NCBI RefSeq assembly: GCF_029869545.1
Contig: NZ_JARWQD010000311.1
Span: 1-49,160, forward strand
Length of the DNA stretch: 49,160 nt
From: Nocardia wallacei
Lineage (GTDB): Bacteria; Actinomycetota; Actinomycetes; Mycobacteriales; Mycobacteriaceae
Direction of reading: 5' to 3'
Shown piece after piece: positions 31,709 to 40,518 of the stretch. The notes beneath the pieces were generated by a model that saw only the letters and a program-made list of their open reading frames with translations, was not told where the DNA came from and ran no database searches. Every line of letters starts with the position of its first letter. The stretch's first letter is position 1. Both the position numbers and the translations under genes were made by a program.

Positions 31709-32839
31709 TCATGGGCACAGCGCGTGCCCGAGCATGCGCAGGGGATCGATCCGCTGCTCGGCCACGCTGCCGGTCGCCGAGATGGTCACCGCGCGGCCGC
31801 CGGAGGTCGCCCCGGAGATCGCGATGAAGCCGTCGATCCCGCCGTCGTGGCCGAGATACCTTATTCCGCAAGGAAGTTGGCCGTACATGAGGCCGAGCCC
31901 GTAGTACCGTCCGCGAGCGAACAGGTCCGAGCCCATCGGCACCCCGTCCAGCATCTCGCGCAGCCGGTCGGCGGGCACCACCTCGCCGCGATCCAGCGCG
32001 GTATAGAACCGATTGAGGTCCGCGCCGGTGGACACCAGGGCACCGGCCGCCCAGGGCACCGACGGCTCGATCCGGGTGACGTCGGTGCGGTAGCCGTCGA
32101 TATCGGAATATCCCCTCGGGTGCGGATCGCGGAGGTCGAGTTCGCCGGTGGCGGGCAGGTAGGTGCCGGTGAGCTCGAGCGGCGTGAGAATCCGGGTGCG
32201 TAGTTCCTCGGCATAGGGGCGCCCGGTTATTCGCTCGACGAGGATCGCGGCGACGATGAAATTGGTATTGGTGTACTCGTACCGGCTGCCCGGAGCGAAT
32301 TTCACGGGCCGCCGCAATGCGATGGCAACCTCTTCGTCCGGGGTGAAGGTGCGCCCCGATCTTCCGGCCCGGTATTCCTCGATCTCCGGATCCTCGGACA
32401 CCTCCGGCAGTCCGCTGCGATGCTGCAGCAGCTGGCGCACCGTGATCGCGCGCCCGTCCACGCCGTCGCCGGTGAGCAGCCCGGGCAGGTAGGTATCGAT
32501 CGGCTCGTCGAGCCGGATCCTGCCCTCGTCGACCACCTGCAGCACGATCGCCGCGACGAAGGTCTTGGCCACGCTGCCGACGCGGACGTGCTGGGGTCGA
32601 TCGGCCGAAACGGGCTGTCCGGTACGGAGATCGGCGGTTCCGGCGGCCAGGGTCGTGGTCCGCCCGTCCTCGGTGAGGGTCGCCAGCGCCCCGACCGCCC
32701 CGATCCCCAGCAGGTCGTCGAGGTCGCCGCGCACGATCTCGGCCCGGGTGGCGGGCGCGGGCGCGGGATCGCCGGTATCTCCCGAGCAGGCGGCGACGGC
32801 CAGCACGACACATCCGATCAGCAGCAGGGGCGAGCGCAT
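31709..32839 (-). CDS. Serine beta-lactamase-family lipoprotein (penicillin-binding-like)
   Basis: A 376-residue secreted lipoprotein (lipobox AVAAC, C18). The three penicillin-recognising blocks are present: SVAK (nucleophile S89, K92), YTN (Y189-N191) and HDG (H331-G333) in the place of KTG. This pattern matches class C-like serine hydrolases: D-Ala-D-Ala carboxypeptidases, esterases or weak beta-lactamases. Activity against beta-lactams cannot be inferred. The ATG at 32839 is followed at once by the signal peptide. Confidence 0.9.
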   Translation of the reverse strand: MRSPLLLIGCVVLAVAACSGDTGDPAPAPATRAEIVRGDLDDLLGIGAVGALATLTEDGRTTTLAAGTADLRTGQPVSADRPQHVRVGSVAKTFVAAIVLQVVDEGRIRLDEPIDTYLPGLLTGDGVDGRAITVRQLLQHRSGLPEVSEDPEIEEYRAGRSGRTFTPDEEVAIALRRPVKFAPGSRYEYTNTNFIVAAILVERITGRPYAEELRTRILTPLELTGTYLPATGELDLRDPHPRGYSDIDGYRTDVTRIEPSVPWAAGALVSTGADLNRFYTALDRGEVVPADRLREMLDGVPMGSDLFARGRYYGLGLMYGQLPCGIRYLGHDGGIDGFIAISGATSGGRAVTISATGSVAEQRIDPLRMLGHALCP

Positions 32840-32984
32840 GGGCCGACCCTAGGCCGACCACCGCGCCGCCACATCCGGCAGAACCCCCAATTCGCCCCGG
32901 ATTCGAATGCCCGATTTCCGCCCGACTCGGCCGTTCTGTCGCAAATCCATGGTTAATCGCGGGCACGGGCCATATCATTGCGCT

Positions 32985-33596
32985 ATGCCTACTCTCCGAG
33001 TAGCGGGGCGCACCGACGTTTTCGCCGGTGACGCGTGGCTGGCGGCGCTGGCGATCGGGTGTGCGTCGGTGACTTTGGGGATCGTGATCCTGCTGTGGCC
33101 CGATAAATCGGTGCGGGTGGCGGGTCTGCTGTTCGGTCTGTGCCTGCTGCTGACGGCGCTGTGGCAGCTGACGATGGCGTTGCGGGCCCGCATCACCACC
33201 GGGCTGCGGATCCTGGAATTCGTCACCGCGCTGCTGACGCTGCTGCTGGCGGTCTGGTGCCTGCAGAGCGGCGACTGGGCGGCCATGCTGGCGCTGTGGG
33301 TGGGCATGGGGTGGGCGATCCACGGCATCGTGCAGGCCATCGTGGCGGTGTGGTGCGACGACCTGCCGCACGGCGGGCGCCGGGAACTGTACGGGGTGCT
33401 CACGCTGTTGGCGGGCGCCGTCGTGGTGGTCTGGCCGATCGAGACGGTGAGCGCGCTGTCGGGGCTGGTGGGTGTGGGCCTGATCGGGTTGGGCGCCATC
33501 GAGATTCACGGCTCGGTGCGTGTGGCGCGGTCCGCGGCGCAGGGGGAAACGGTCGGTGTGCACGGGCTGCTGCGCTCTGAACCGAGAATCGGCTAA
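32985..33596 (+). CDS. HdeD-like (DUF308) membrane protein
   Basis: A 203-residue protein with about six transmembrane helices (LAALAIGCASVTLGIVILLWP, then VAGLLFGLCLLLTALWQLTM and VLTLLAGAVVVVWPIETV), whose repeated G-x-x-x-hydrophobic-W-P pattern is typical of DUF308/HdeD proteins. HdeD is linked to acid resistance in enterobacteria; in actinobacteria its role is unknown. The ATG at 32985 is used since the preceding frame is not membrane-like. It is divergent from the lipoprotein gene and 146 bases before narG. Confidence 0.85.
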   Translation: MPTLRVAGRTDVFAGDAWLAALAIGCASVTLGIVILLWPDKSVRVAGLLFGLCLLLTALWQLTMALRARITTGLRILEFVTALLTLLLAVWCLQSGDWAAMLALWVGMGWAIHGIVQAIVAVWCDDLPHGGRRELYGVLTLLAGAVVVVWPIETVSALSGLVGVGLIGLGAIEIHGSVRVARSAAQGETVGVHGLLRSEPRIG

Positions 33597-33635
33597 CGTG
33601 CGGCATCCGCCGCGGATTCGTCCGACAAATACCGT

Positions 33636-33655
33636 CCCGCGCGGCTGATCGCGGG
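33636..33655. terminator. Hairpin CCCGCG-N8-CGCGGG downstream of HdeD-like gene
   Basis: Six-base G/C arms and an 8-base loop between the HdeD-like gene and narG. It may terminate the upstream transcript; the narG promoter must then lie in the following 85 bases. Confidence 0.4.
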
Positions 33656-33742
33656 TAACGTGCTGGGGGTTCGTGCGATTGGCGAGTCGATCGCGCGCCC
33701 TCCCGGGGACGCCGGTTGGCTGTTGTCGAGGGAGGCATGCGC

Positions 33743-36700
33743 ATGGTGCAACTGGATGGCGAACTGACCGATGCGCTGATCCGCACGCGGCGGTACTTCA
33801 CCCACGCGGATGTCTCACCGGATATGCGGACGCTGTACCGGATCGGCGGGCGCCAGGCCGACGAGTTCTACCGGGACCGCTGGTCACACGACAAGGTGGT
33901 GCGCTCGACCCACGGCGTGAACTGCACCGGATCGTGTTCGTGGAAGGTGTATGTCAAGGACGGCATCATCACCTGGGAGACCCAGCAGACCGACTACCCC
34001 TCGGTCGGCCCCGACCGTCCCGAATACGAGCCGCGCGGCTGCCCGCGCGGCGCGGCGTTCTCCTGGTACACGTATTCGCCGACCCGGGTGCGCTATCCCT
34101 ACATCCGCGGCATGCTGCTCGAGCTGTACCGGCACGCCAAGGCGCGCACCGGGGATCCGGTGGCGGCGTGGGCGTCGATCGTCGAGGATCCGGACACGGC
34201 GAGGCGCTACAAGAGCCTGCGCGGCCGCGGCGGACTGGTCCGCGCGACCTGGGACGAGGCGGTGGAGCTGATCGCCGCCGCGCACGTGCACACGATCAAG
34301 ACCTACGGTCCGGACCGGATCGCGGGCTTCTCACCGATCCCGGCGATGTCGATGGTGTCGTTCGCGGCCGGATCCCGGTTCGTGTCGCTGCTGGGCGGGG
34401 TGATGCTGTCGTTCTACGACTGGTACGCCGATCTGCCTGTGGCGTCGCCGCAGGTGTTCGGCGACCAGACCGACGTACCGGAGTCCGGGGACTGGTGGGA
34501 CGCAGGCTATCTCGTCATGTGGGGGTCCAACGTGCCGGTCACCCGCACGCCCGACGCGCACTGGATGGCGGAGGCGCGCTACCGCGGCCAGAAGGTGGTG
34601 GCGGTCGCGCCCGACTACGCCGACAACGTGAAGTTCGCCGACGAGTGGCTGGCGCCGCATCCGGGCACCGACGGTGCGCTGGCGCTGGCGATGGGGCACG
34701 TGATCCTGCGGGAGTTCTTCGTCGACCGCGCCGAGCCGTACTTCCGCGACTACGTCAAGCGCTGCACCGACCTGCCCTTCCTGGTGCGGCTGGACGCCGA
34801 GGGCGAGGGCTATCGTCCCGGAAAGTTCCTCACCGCAGCCGATCTCGCCGATCATGCCGGGCAGCCGCACGCGGAGTTCAAGACGGTGGTGCTCGACGAC
34901 GACGGAGAACCGGTGGTGCCCAACGGTTCTCTCGGCTTCCGCTACGGCGACGAGGGCGCGGGCAAGTGGAATCTCGAACTCGGACAGGCCAATCCGCTGC
35001 TGACCGTGTACGGCGGGGATGCGGTCGCCGTCCAGCTGTCGCGGTTCGACGCCCCGGACGGCGCCGCCCACCCGCTGTGGCGCGGGGTGCCCGTGCGCAC
35101 CGTGGGCGGGCACCTGGTCACCACCGTCTACGACCTGATGCTGGCCCAGTACGGTGTGCACCGGCCGGGCCTGCCGGGCGAGTGGCCCACCGGCTACGAC
35201 GATGCCGCCCAGCCCGGCACACCGGCCTGGCAGGAGACGATCACCGGGGTACCCGCCGCGGCCGCCGCCCGGATCGGCCGCGAATTCGCCGCCAACGCGG
35301 CCGAATCCCGGGGCCGGTCGATGATCATCCTGGGCGCGGGCACCAACCACTGGTTCCACTCCGACGCCATCTACCGCACCTTCCTCGCGCTGACCACGCT
35401 GACCGGCTGCCAGGGCGTGAACGGCGGCGGCTGGGCGCACTACGTCGGCCAGGAGAAATGCCGCCCGGTCACCGGGTGGGCGCAGGTCGCGAACGCGCTG
35501 GACTGGTCGCGGCCGCCGCGGCAGATGATCCAGACCGCCTACTGGTACCTGCATTCCGACCAGTTCCGCTACGACCCGTTCACCGCCGACACGCTCGCCG
35601 GTGTGGGCGCGGGCGGGAAGCTCGCGGGCCGCACCACCGCGGATCTGATCGCGCTGTCGGCGCGGCTGGGCTGGATGCCGTCGTATCCGAGCTTCGACCG
35701 CAATCCGCTGGACCTGGCCGACGAGGCGGAGCAGGCGGGCCTGCCGGTCGCCGACTACGTGGTGTCGGAGCTGAAGCTGGGGCGGCTGCGGTTCGCCTGC
35801 GAGGATCCCGATGCGCCGCAGAACTTTCCGCGCGTGCTCAGCGTGTGGCGATCGAACCTGCTGGGGTCCTCGGCGAAGGGCGACGAGTACTTCCTGAAGC
35901 ACGTACTGGGCGCGAACTCGGCGCTGCGCGCGGAGGAGGCGCCGCCCAACGCGCGGCCCAGGGACGTGCGATGGCACGACCGGGCACCGTCCGGAAAGCT
36001 GGATCTGCTGCTGACCCTGGACTTCCGGATGACCAGCACCACCCTGTTCTCGGATGTGGTGCTGCCCGCGGCGACCTGGTACGAGAAGTACGACCTGTCG
36101 ACCACCGATATGCATCCGTTCGTGCACTCGTTCTCGCCCGCCATCGCCCCGCCCTGGCAGGCCCGCACCGACTGGGATGCCTTCCACAGCATCGCGAAGG
36201 CGTTCAGCCGCTTGGCATTCGAGCATCTCGGTAAGCGCGCCGACGTGGTTGCCGCGCCGCTGCTGCACGACACCCCCGACGAGCTGGCCACCCCGCACGG
36301 CGTCGTGCGGGACTGGAAAGCCGGTGAGTGCGAACCGATTCCGGGCAAGACCATGCCGAAGCTGATCGCCGTGGACCGCGACTATCCCGCGGTGGCGGCG
36401 AAGATGGCGGCGCTGGGACCGCTGCTGGACACCCTCGGCGCGACCACCAAGGGCGTCACCTTCGACGTAGGGCGCGAAATCGAGTACCTGGCCGAGAAGA
36501 ACGGCACCGTGCGCGGCGGACCCGCCGACGGCCGCCCGTCGCTGCTGCGCGATATCGATGCCTGCGAGGCGATCCTGGCGCTGTCGGGCACCACCAACGG
36601 CCGTCTCGCCACGCAGGGCTTCCGGAAACTGGAGGAGCGCACCGGAACCCGGCTGGCCGACCTCGCCGCCGAACACGAGGGCAAGCAGATCGCCTTCACC

Positions 36701-37414
36701 GACACCCAGGCCGCACCGGTTCCGGTGATCACCTCGCCCGAGTGGTCGGGCTCGGAATCGGGCGGGCGGCGATACTCCCCGTTCACCCTGAACGTGGAGC
36801 GGCACAAACCCTGGCACACCCTCACCGGGCGCCAGCACTTCTACCTCGACCACGACTGGATGGCCGAAGTGGGCGAACAGCTTCCGGTGTTCCGGCCGCC
36901 GCTGAACATGGCGGCGCTGTTCGCCGAGCCCGCGCTCGGTTCGACCGGCGAGCACGGGCTCACGCTGCGCTACCTGACCCCGCACTCGAAATGGTCGATC
37001 CACTCCGAGTACCAGGACAACCTGTTCATGCTGAGCCTGTCGCGCGGCGGCCCCACGATCTGGATGTCGAACCTGGATGCCGCGAAAATCGGTGTCGCGG
37101 ACAATGATTGGATCGAGGCGGTGAACCGCAACGGTGTCGTGGTGGCCCGGGCGATCGTGTCGCACCGCATGCCGCAGGGCACCGTCTACATGCATCACGC
37201 GCAGGACCGCGTGATCGACGTGCCGATCGCCGAAACCTCCGGGCAGCGCGGCGGCATCCACAATTCGCTGACCCGGCTGCTGATCAAGCCCACCCACCTG
37301 ATCGGCGGATACGCCCAATTGTCGTTCGCGTTCAACTATCTCGGCCCGACCGGCAACCAGCGCGACGAGATCACCGTGATCCGCCGCCGCGGCCAGGAGG
37401 TGCGGTACCGATGA
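33743..37414 (+). CDS. narG: Respiratory nitrate reductase, catalytic alpha subunit
   Basis: A 1223-residue molybdoenzyme, full family length. The FS0 [4Fe-4S] ligands form the His-Cys3 set H57, C61, C65 and C100, and the Mo-coordinating aspartate is D226 in FYDWYADLP. There is no Tat signal, as expected for the cytoplasmic membrane-bound NarGHI type. It reduces nitrate to nitrite with quinol electrons passed through NarI and NarH. The ATG at 33743 is chosen because GGAGG ends 7 bases before it; the ATG at 33737 leaves only 1 base. The stop overlaps narH by 4 bases (ATGA). A 995-residue open frame on the opposite strand is a codon-bias shadow. Confidence 0.98.
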   Translation: MVQLDGELTDALIRTRRYFTHADVSPDMRTLYRIGGRQADEFYRDRWSHDKVVRSTHGVNCTGSCSWKVYVKDGIITWETQQTDYPSVGPDRPEYEPRGCPRGAAFSWYTYSPTRVRYPYIRGMLLELYRHAKARTGDPVAAWASIVEDPDTARRYKSLRGRGGLVRATWDEAVELIAAAHVHTIKTYGPDRIAGFSPIPAMSMVSFAAGSRFVSLLGGVMLSFYDWYADLPVASPQVFGDQTDVPESGDWWDAGYLVMWGSNVPVTRTPDAHWMAEARYRGQKVVAVAPDYADNVKFADEWLAPHPGTDGALALAMGHVILREFFVDRAEPYFRDYVKRCTDLPFLVRLDAEGEGYRPGKFLTAADLADHAGQPHAEFKTVVLDDDGEPVVPNGSLGFRYGDEGAGKWNLELGQANPLLTVYGGDAVAVQLSRFDAPDGAAHPLWRGVPVRTVGGHLVTTVYDLMLAQYGVHRPGLPGEWPTGYDDAAQPGTPAWQETITGVPAAAAARIGREFAANAAESRGRSMIILGAGTNHWFHSDAIYRTFLALTTLTGCQGVNGGGWAHYVGQEKCRPVTGWAQVANALDWSRPPRQMIQTAYWYLHSDQFRYDPFTADTLAGVGAGGKLAGRTTADLIALSARLGWMPSYPSFDRNPLDLADEAEQAGLPVADYVVSELKLGRLRFACEDPDAPQNFPRVLSVWRSNLLGSSAKGDEYFLKHVLGANSALRAEEAPPNARPRDVRWHDRAPSGKLDLLLTLDFRMTSTTLFSDVVLPAATWYEKYDLSTTDMHPFVHSFSPAIAPPWQARTDWDAFHSIAKAFSRLAFEHLGKRADVVAAPLLHDTPDELATPHGVVRDWKAGECEPIPGKTMPKLIAVDRDYPAVAAKMAALGPLLDTLGATTKGVTFDVGREIEYLAEKNGTVRGGPADGRPSLLRDIDACEAILALSGTTNGRLATQGFRKLEERTGTRLADLAAEHEGKQIAFTDTQAAPVPVITSPEWSGSESGGRRYSPFTLNVERHKPWHTLTGRQHFYLDHDWMAEVGEQLPVFRPPLNMAALFAEPALGSTGEHGLTLRYLTPHSKWSIHSEYQDNLFMLSLSRGGPTIWMSNLDAAKIGVADNDWIEAVNRNGVVVARAIVSHRMPQGTVYMHHAQDRVIDVPIAETSGQRGGIHNSLTRLLIKPTHLIGGYAQLSFAFNYLGPTGNQRDEITVIRRRGQEVRYR

Positions 37415-39078
37415 AACCCATGGCGCAGATGGCGATGGTGATGAACCTCGACAAGTGCATCGGCTGCCACACCTGCTCGGTGACCTGCAAGCAGACCTGG
37501 ACCAACCGCGCCGGGGTCGAGTACGTGTGGTTCAACAACGTGGAAACCCGTCCGGGGCAAGGATATCCGCGCACCTACGAGGATCAGAAGCGCTGGCGCG
37601 GCGGATGGACCCTGGATCGGCGCGGCCGGTTGACGCTGCGCGGCGGCGGGCGCTGGCGCAAGCTGTTCACGATCTTCGACAATCCGATCCTGCCGGAGCT
37701 GTCGGACTACTACGAGCCGTGGACCTACGACTACGACACCCTCACCAGCGCGCCGGTGCAGCAGCACACACCGGTGGCCCGGCCCAAGTCGCTGATCACC
37801 GGCCGCGACACCAAGGTCACCTGGTCGGCCAACTGGGACGACGACCTCGGCGGCGCACCGGAACTCGCCCGCAAGGATCCGCTGCTGGCGAGCCTGAACG
37901 AGAAGGTGCGCTTCGAGTTCGAGCACACCTTCATGTTCTACCTGCCGCGCATCTGCGAACACTGCCTCAACCCGTCGTGCATGGCGTCGTGCCCGTCCGG
38001 CGCGATCTACAAGCGCAGCGAGGACGGGATCGTGCTCGTCGATCAGGACAGGTGCCGCGGGTGGCGGATGTGCGTCTCCGGGTGCCCGTACAAGAAGGTG
38101 TTCTTCAACCACCGCACCGGCAAGGCCGAGAAATGCACCTTCTGCTTCCCGCGTGTCGAGGTGGGGCTGCCGACGGTGTGCGCGGAAACGTGCGTGGGGC
38201 GGCTGCGCTACATCGGGCTGATGCTCTACGACGCGGACAGGGTGCTCGATATCGCCGCGACGCCCGATGAGCGGGATCTGTATGCCGCGCAGCGCGATGC
38301 GTTCCTCGACCCGAACGATCCCGGCGTCGTCGCCGCATGCGAACGAGCCGGTATTCCGCGCGACTGGATCGAGGCCGCGCAGCGCTCCCCGGTCTACGCG
38401 CTGATCAACACCTACCGCGTGGCGCTGCCGCTGCATCCGGAATACCGGACGGTGCCCATGGTCTGGTACATCCCGCCGCTGTCGCCGGTGGTCGACGTGC
38501 TGCGCGAGACCGGCCACGACGCCGAGGAGCACGGCAACCTGTTCGCCGCCATCGAGGCGCTGCGCATCCCCGTCGAATATCTGGCGGAGCTGTTCACCGC
38601 CGGGGACGTGGAGCCGGTGCGGGCGGTGCTGCGCAAGCTCGCCGGAATGCGCAGCTATATGCGCGATATCAACCTCGGGCGCGACACCCGCCCGGAGATC
38701 GCCGCGAAGGTCGGCATGACCGAGCAACAGCTCTACGACATGTACCGGCTGCTGGCGCTCGCGAAATACGAGCAGCGCTACGTCATTCCGGCCGCGCACG
38801 CCGAACAGGCTCGGGGACTGGAGGAGTCGGCCACCGGCTGCAGCCTCGACTACGACGGCGGTCCGGGCATGGACGGCTGGGGCCCGTTCGGCGAGAGCTC
38901 CGGTCACGTGACACCCGTCGCGGTGGAGAACTTCCGGATGCTGCGCGATCGGCAGACCAGCGACACCGCCGCCGCCCCCGTGGGCAGATCGTCGCGTATC
39001 AACCTGCTCAATTGGGATGGGCGCGGACATCCCGAGGGACTGCTGCCGCCCAAGACCGAAGGGAGACACCGCAAATGA
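37411..39078 (+). CDS. narH: Respiratory nitrate reductase, iron-sulfur beta subunit
   Basis: A 555-residue ferredoxin-like subunit. Four cysteine groups are visible: CIGCHTCSVTCK, CEHCLNPSCMASCP, CRGWRMCVSGCP and CTFCFP...CAETC. In the third group tryptophan replaces a cysteine, the usual signature of the [3Fe-4S] centre. It conducts electrons from NarI haems to the NarG Mo site. AGGAGG lies 10 bases before the ATG. Coupled by ATGA overlaps to narG and narJ. Confidence 0.98.
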   Translation: MKPMAQMAMVMNLDKCIGCHTCSVTCKQTWTNRAGVEYVWFNNVETRPGQGYPRTYEDQKRWRGGWTLDRRGRLTLRGGGRWRKLFTIFDNPILPELSDYYEPWTYDYDTLTSAPVQQHTPVARPKSLITGRDTKVTWSANWDDDLGGAPELARKDPLLASLNEKVRFEFEHTFMFYLPRICEHCLNPSCMASCPSGAIYKRSEDGIVLVDQDRCRGWRMCVSGCPYKKVFFNHRTGKAEKCTFCFPRVEVGLPTVCAETCVGRLRYIGLMLYDADRVLDIAATPDERDLYAAQRDAFLDPNDPGVVAACERAGIPRDWIEAAQRSPVYALINTYRVALPLHPEYRTVPMVWYIPPLSPVVDVLRETGHDAEEHGNLFAAIEALRIPVEYLAELFTAGDVEPVRAVLRKLAGMRSYMRDINLGRDTRPEIAAKVGMTEQQLYDMYRLLALAKYEQRYVIPAAHAEQARGLEESATGCSLDYDGGPGMDGWGPFGESSGHVTPVAVENFRMLRDRQTSDTAAAPVGRSSRINLLNWDGRGHPEGLLPPKTEGRHRK

Positions 39079-39713
39079 GCCCGAGTGCCGGGGAGCGGGC
39101 GGCGGCGTGGCAGGTGCAGTCGCTGCTGCTCGGCTACCCGGACGAGGTCCTGCTCGGCAGGCGCCCGCTGCTGCGACGGGCGGCCGCGGCCCTGCCCGCC
39201 GCGGTCGGGACACCCCTGCGGCCGGTGCTGGATTACCTCGACGGCACCGAACCGCTCACGCTCGCCACCGACTACGTCGACACCTTCGACCACCGCAAAC
39301 GGTTCAGCCCCTACCTGACCTACTTCCTCTACGGCGACACCCGCAAGCGCGGGATGGCGCTGCTGCGGTTCAAGCAGGTCTACAAGGCGGCGGGGCTGGT
39401 GCTCGACGACGCGGAACTGCCCGACCACCTCGCCGTCGCGCTGGAGTTCGCCGCCGCGAATACCGAAGCGGGACACCGGCTGCTGGTCGAATATCGGGTG
39501 GGCGTGGAACTCATGCGGCTCGGGCTGCGCGAGGCGGGTTCACCCTGGGCGGGCGTCCTGGATTCGGTGAGCGCCACCCTGCCGCCGCTGCACGGCACCG
39601 ACCGCGACGCGCTGGCCCGCCTGATCGCCGAGGGACCGCCCGGCGAGGAGGTCGGGCAGGAACCGTTCGCACCGCCGTCCTATCCGGGGGAACCGATCGG
39701 AGGCCGTCGATGA
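39075..39713 (+). CDS. narJ: Nitrate reductase molybdenum cofactor assembly chaperone
   Basis: A 212-residue helical protein with the NarJ/TorD-family pattern WQVQSLLLGYPDEVL near the start and the conserved DTFDHRKRFSPYLTYFLYGD. It holds apo-NarG until Mo-cofactor insertion and is not part of the mature enzyme. It overlaps narH and narI by 4 bases each, so all four products are made in register. Confidence 0.95.
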   Translation: MSPSAGERAAAWQVQSLLLGYPDEVLLGRRPLLRRAAAALPAAVGTPLRPVLDYLDGTEPLTLATDYVDTFDHRKRFSPYLTYFLYGDTRKRGMALLRFKQVYKAAGLVLDDAELPDHLAVALEFAAANTEAGHRLLVEYRVGVELMRLGLREAGSPWAGVLDSVSATLPPLHGTDRDALARLIAEGPPGEEVGQEPFAPPSYPGEPIGGRR

Positions 39714-40447
39714 CGCTGAGCGCCAAGGACATTCTGCTGTGGAGCGTCGTGCCGTACGCGGCGCTGGGGATCTGCCTGGTCGGGCACGTCTGGCGCTACC
39801 GCTACGACAAGTTCGGCTGGACCACTCGCTCCTCGCAGCTGTATGAGAACCGGCTGCTGCGGCTGGGAAGTCCGCTGTTCCACTACGGGATCGTGTTCGT
39901 CTTCCTCGGGCACGTGCTGGGGCTGGTGATCCCGGAGTCGTGGACCGAGGCGATCGGGATCGGCGAAAGCACCTATCACGCGGTGTCGTTCGCGCTCGGC
40001 ACCGTCGCGGGGATCGCCGCCGTCGCGGGGTTGGCGATCCTGATCTATCGGCGGCGCACGGTCGGGCCGGTGTTCTCCGCGACCACCCGCAACGACAAGA
40101 TCATGTACGTGCTGCTCGGCCTCACCCTCGCCCTGGGGCTCGGCACCACCCTGTTCTACACGCTGTCCGGGCGCGAGCACGACTACCGGCAGGACGTCTC
40201 GCCGTGGTTCCGCTCGATCTTCTACTTCCACCCCGAGCCCGAGCTGATGGTGCACGCGCCGCTGGGCTTCCAGCTGCACGCGCTCGCCGCGTGCGCGCTG
40301 TTCGCCTTCTGGCCCTTCAGCCGCCTCGTGCACGTGTGGTCCGCGCCGGTCGGATATCTGACCCGGCCCTACATCGTGTATCGCAGCCGCGACGAGTCGC
40401 TGGGCACGCACGAACCGCCGCGCGGGTGGGAACACGTGGGGCAGTAG
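39710..40447 (+). CDS. narI: Respiratory nitrate reductase, cytochrome b gamma subunit
   Basis: A 245-residue membrane protein with five transmembrane helices. The haem-ligating histidines correspond to H58 (LFHYG), H68 (LGHVLG), H190 (LGFQLHA) and H208 (LVHVW); the 18-residue spacing of the last pair matches the Escherichia coli enzyme. It oxidises quinol and anchors NarGH to the membrane. It ends the four-gene operon; no narK or nitrate sensor lies next to it. Confidence 0.97.
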   Translation: MTLSAKDILLWSVVPYAALGICLVGHVWRYRYDKFGWTTRSSQLYENRLLRLGSPLFHYGIVFVFLGHVLGLVIPESWTEAIGIGESTYHAVSFALGTVAGIAAVAGLAILIYRRRTVGPVFSATTRNDKIMYVLLGLTLALGLGTTLFYTLSGREHDYRQDVSPWFRSIFYFHPEPELMVHAPLGFQLHALAACALFAFWPFSRLVHVWSAPVGYLTRPYIVYRSRDESLGTHEPPRGWEHVGQ

Positions 40448-40518
40448 GCGATCGTCCCGGCGGCGTGCGCTGCACGAGATCTCGCTACTCGAGAGCTACC
40501 GTCGAGGGTGGTGTACAT

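Noticed and set aside
30312..33563. 1083-residue minus-strand frame joining P450 with upstream DNA
   Set aside because: Only the last 441 residues (from the GTG at 31637) are P450; the rest is antisense or out-of-frame of the beta-lactamase-like and HdeD-like genes.
34331..37318. 995-residue open frame on the strand opposite narG
   Set aside because: Codon bias in GC-rich DNA produces long antisense frames; the product has no domain and narG is certain.
37336..39213. 625-residue antisense frame opposite narH and narJ
   Set aside because: Shadow of narH, with His/Arg/Gly-rich composition and no motif.
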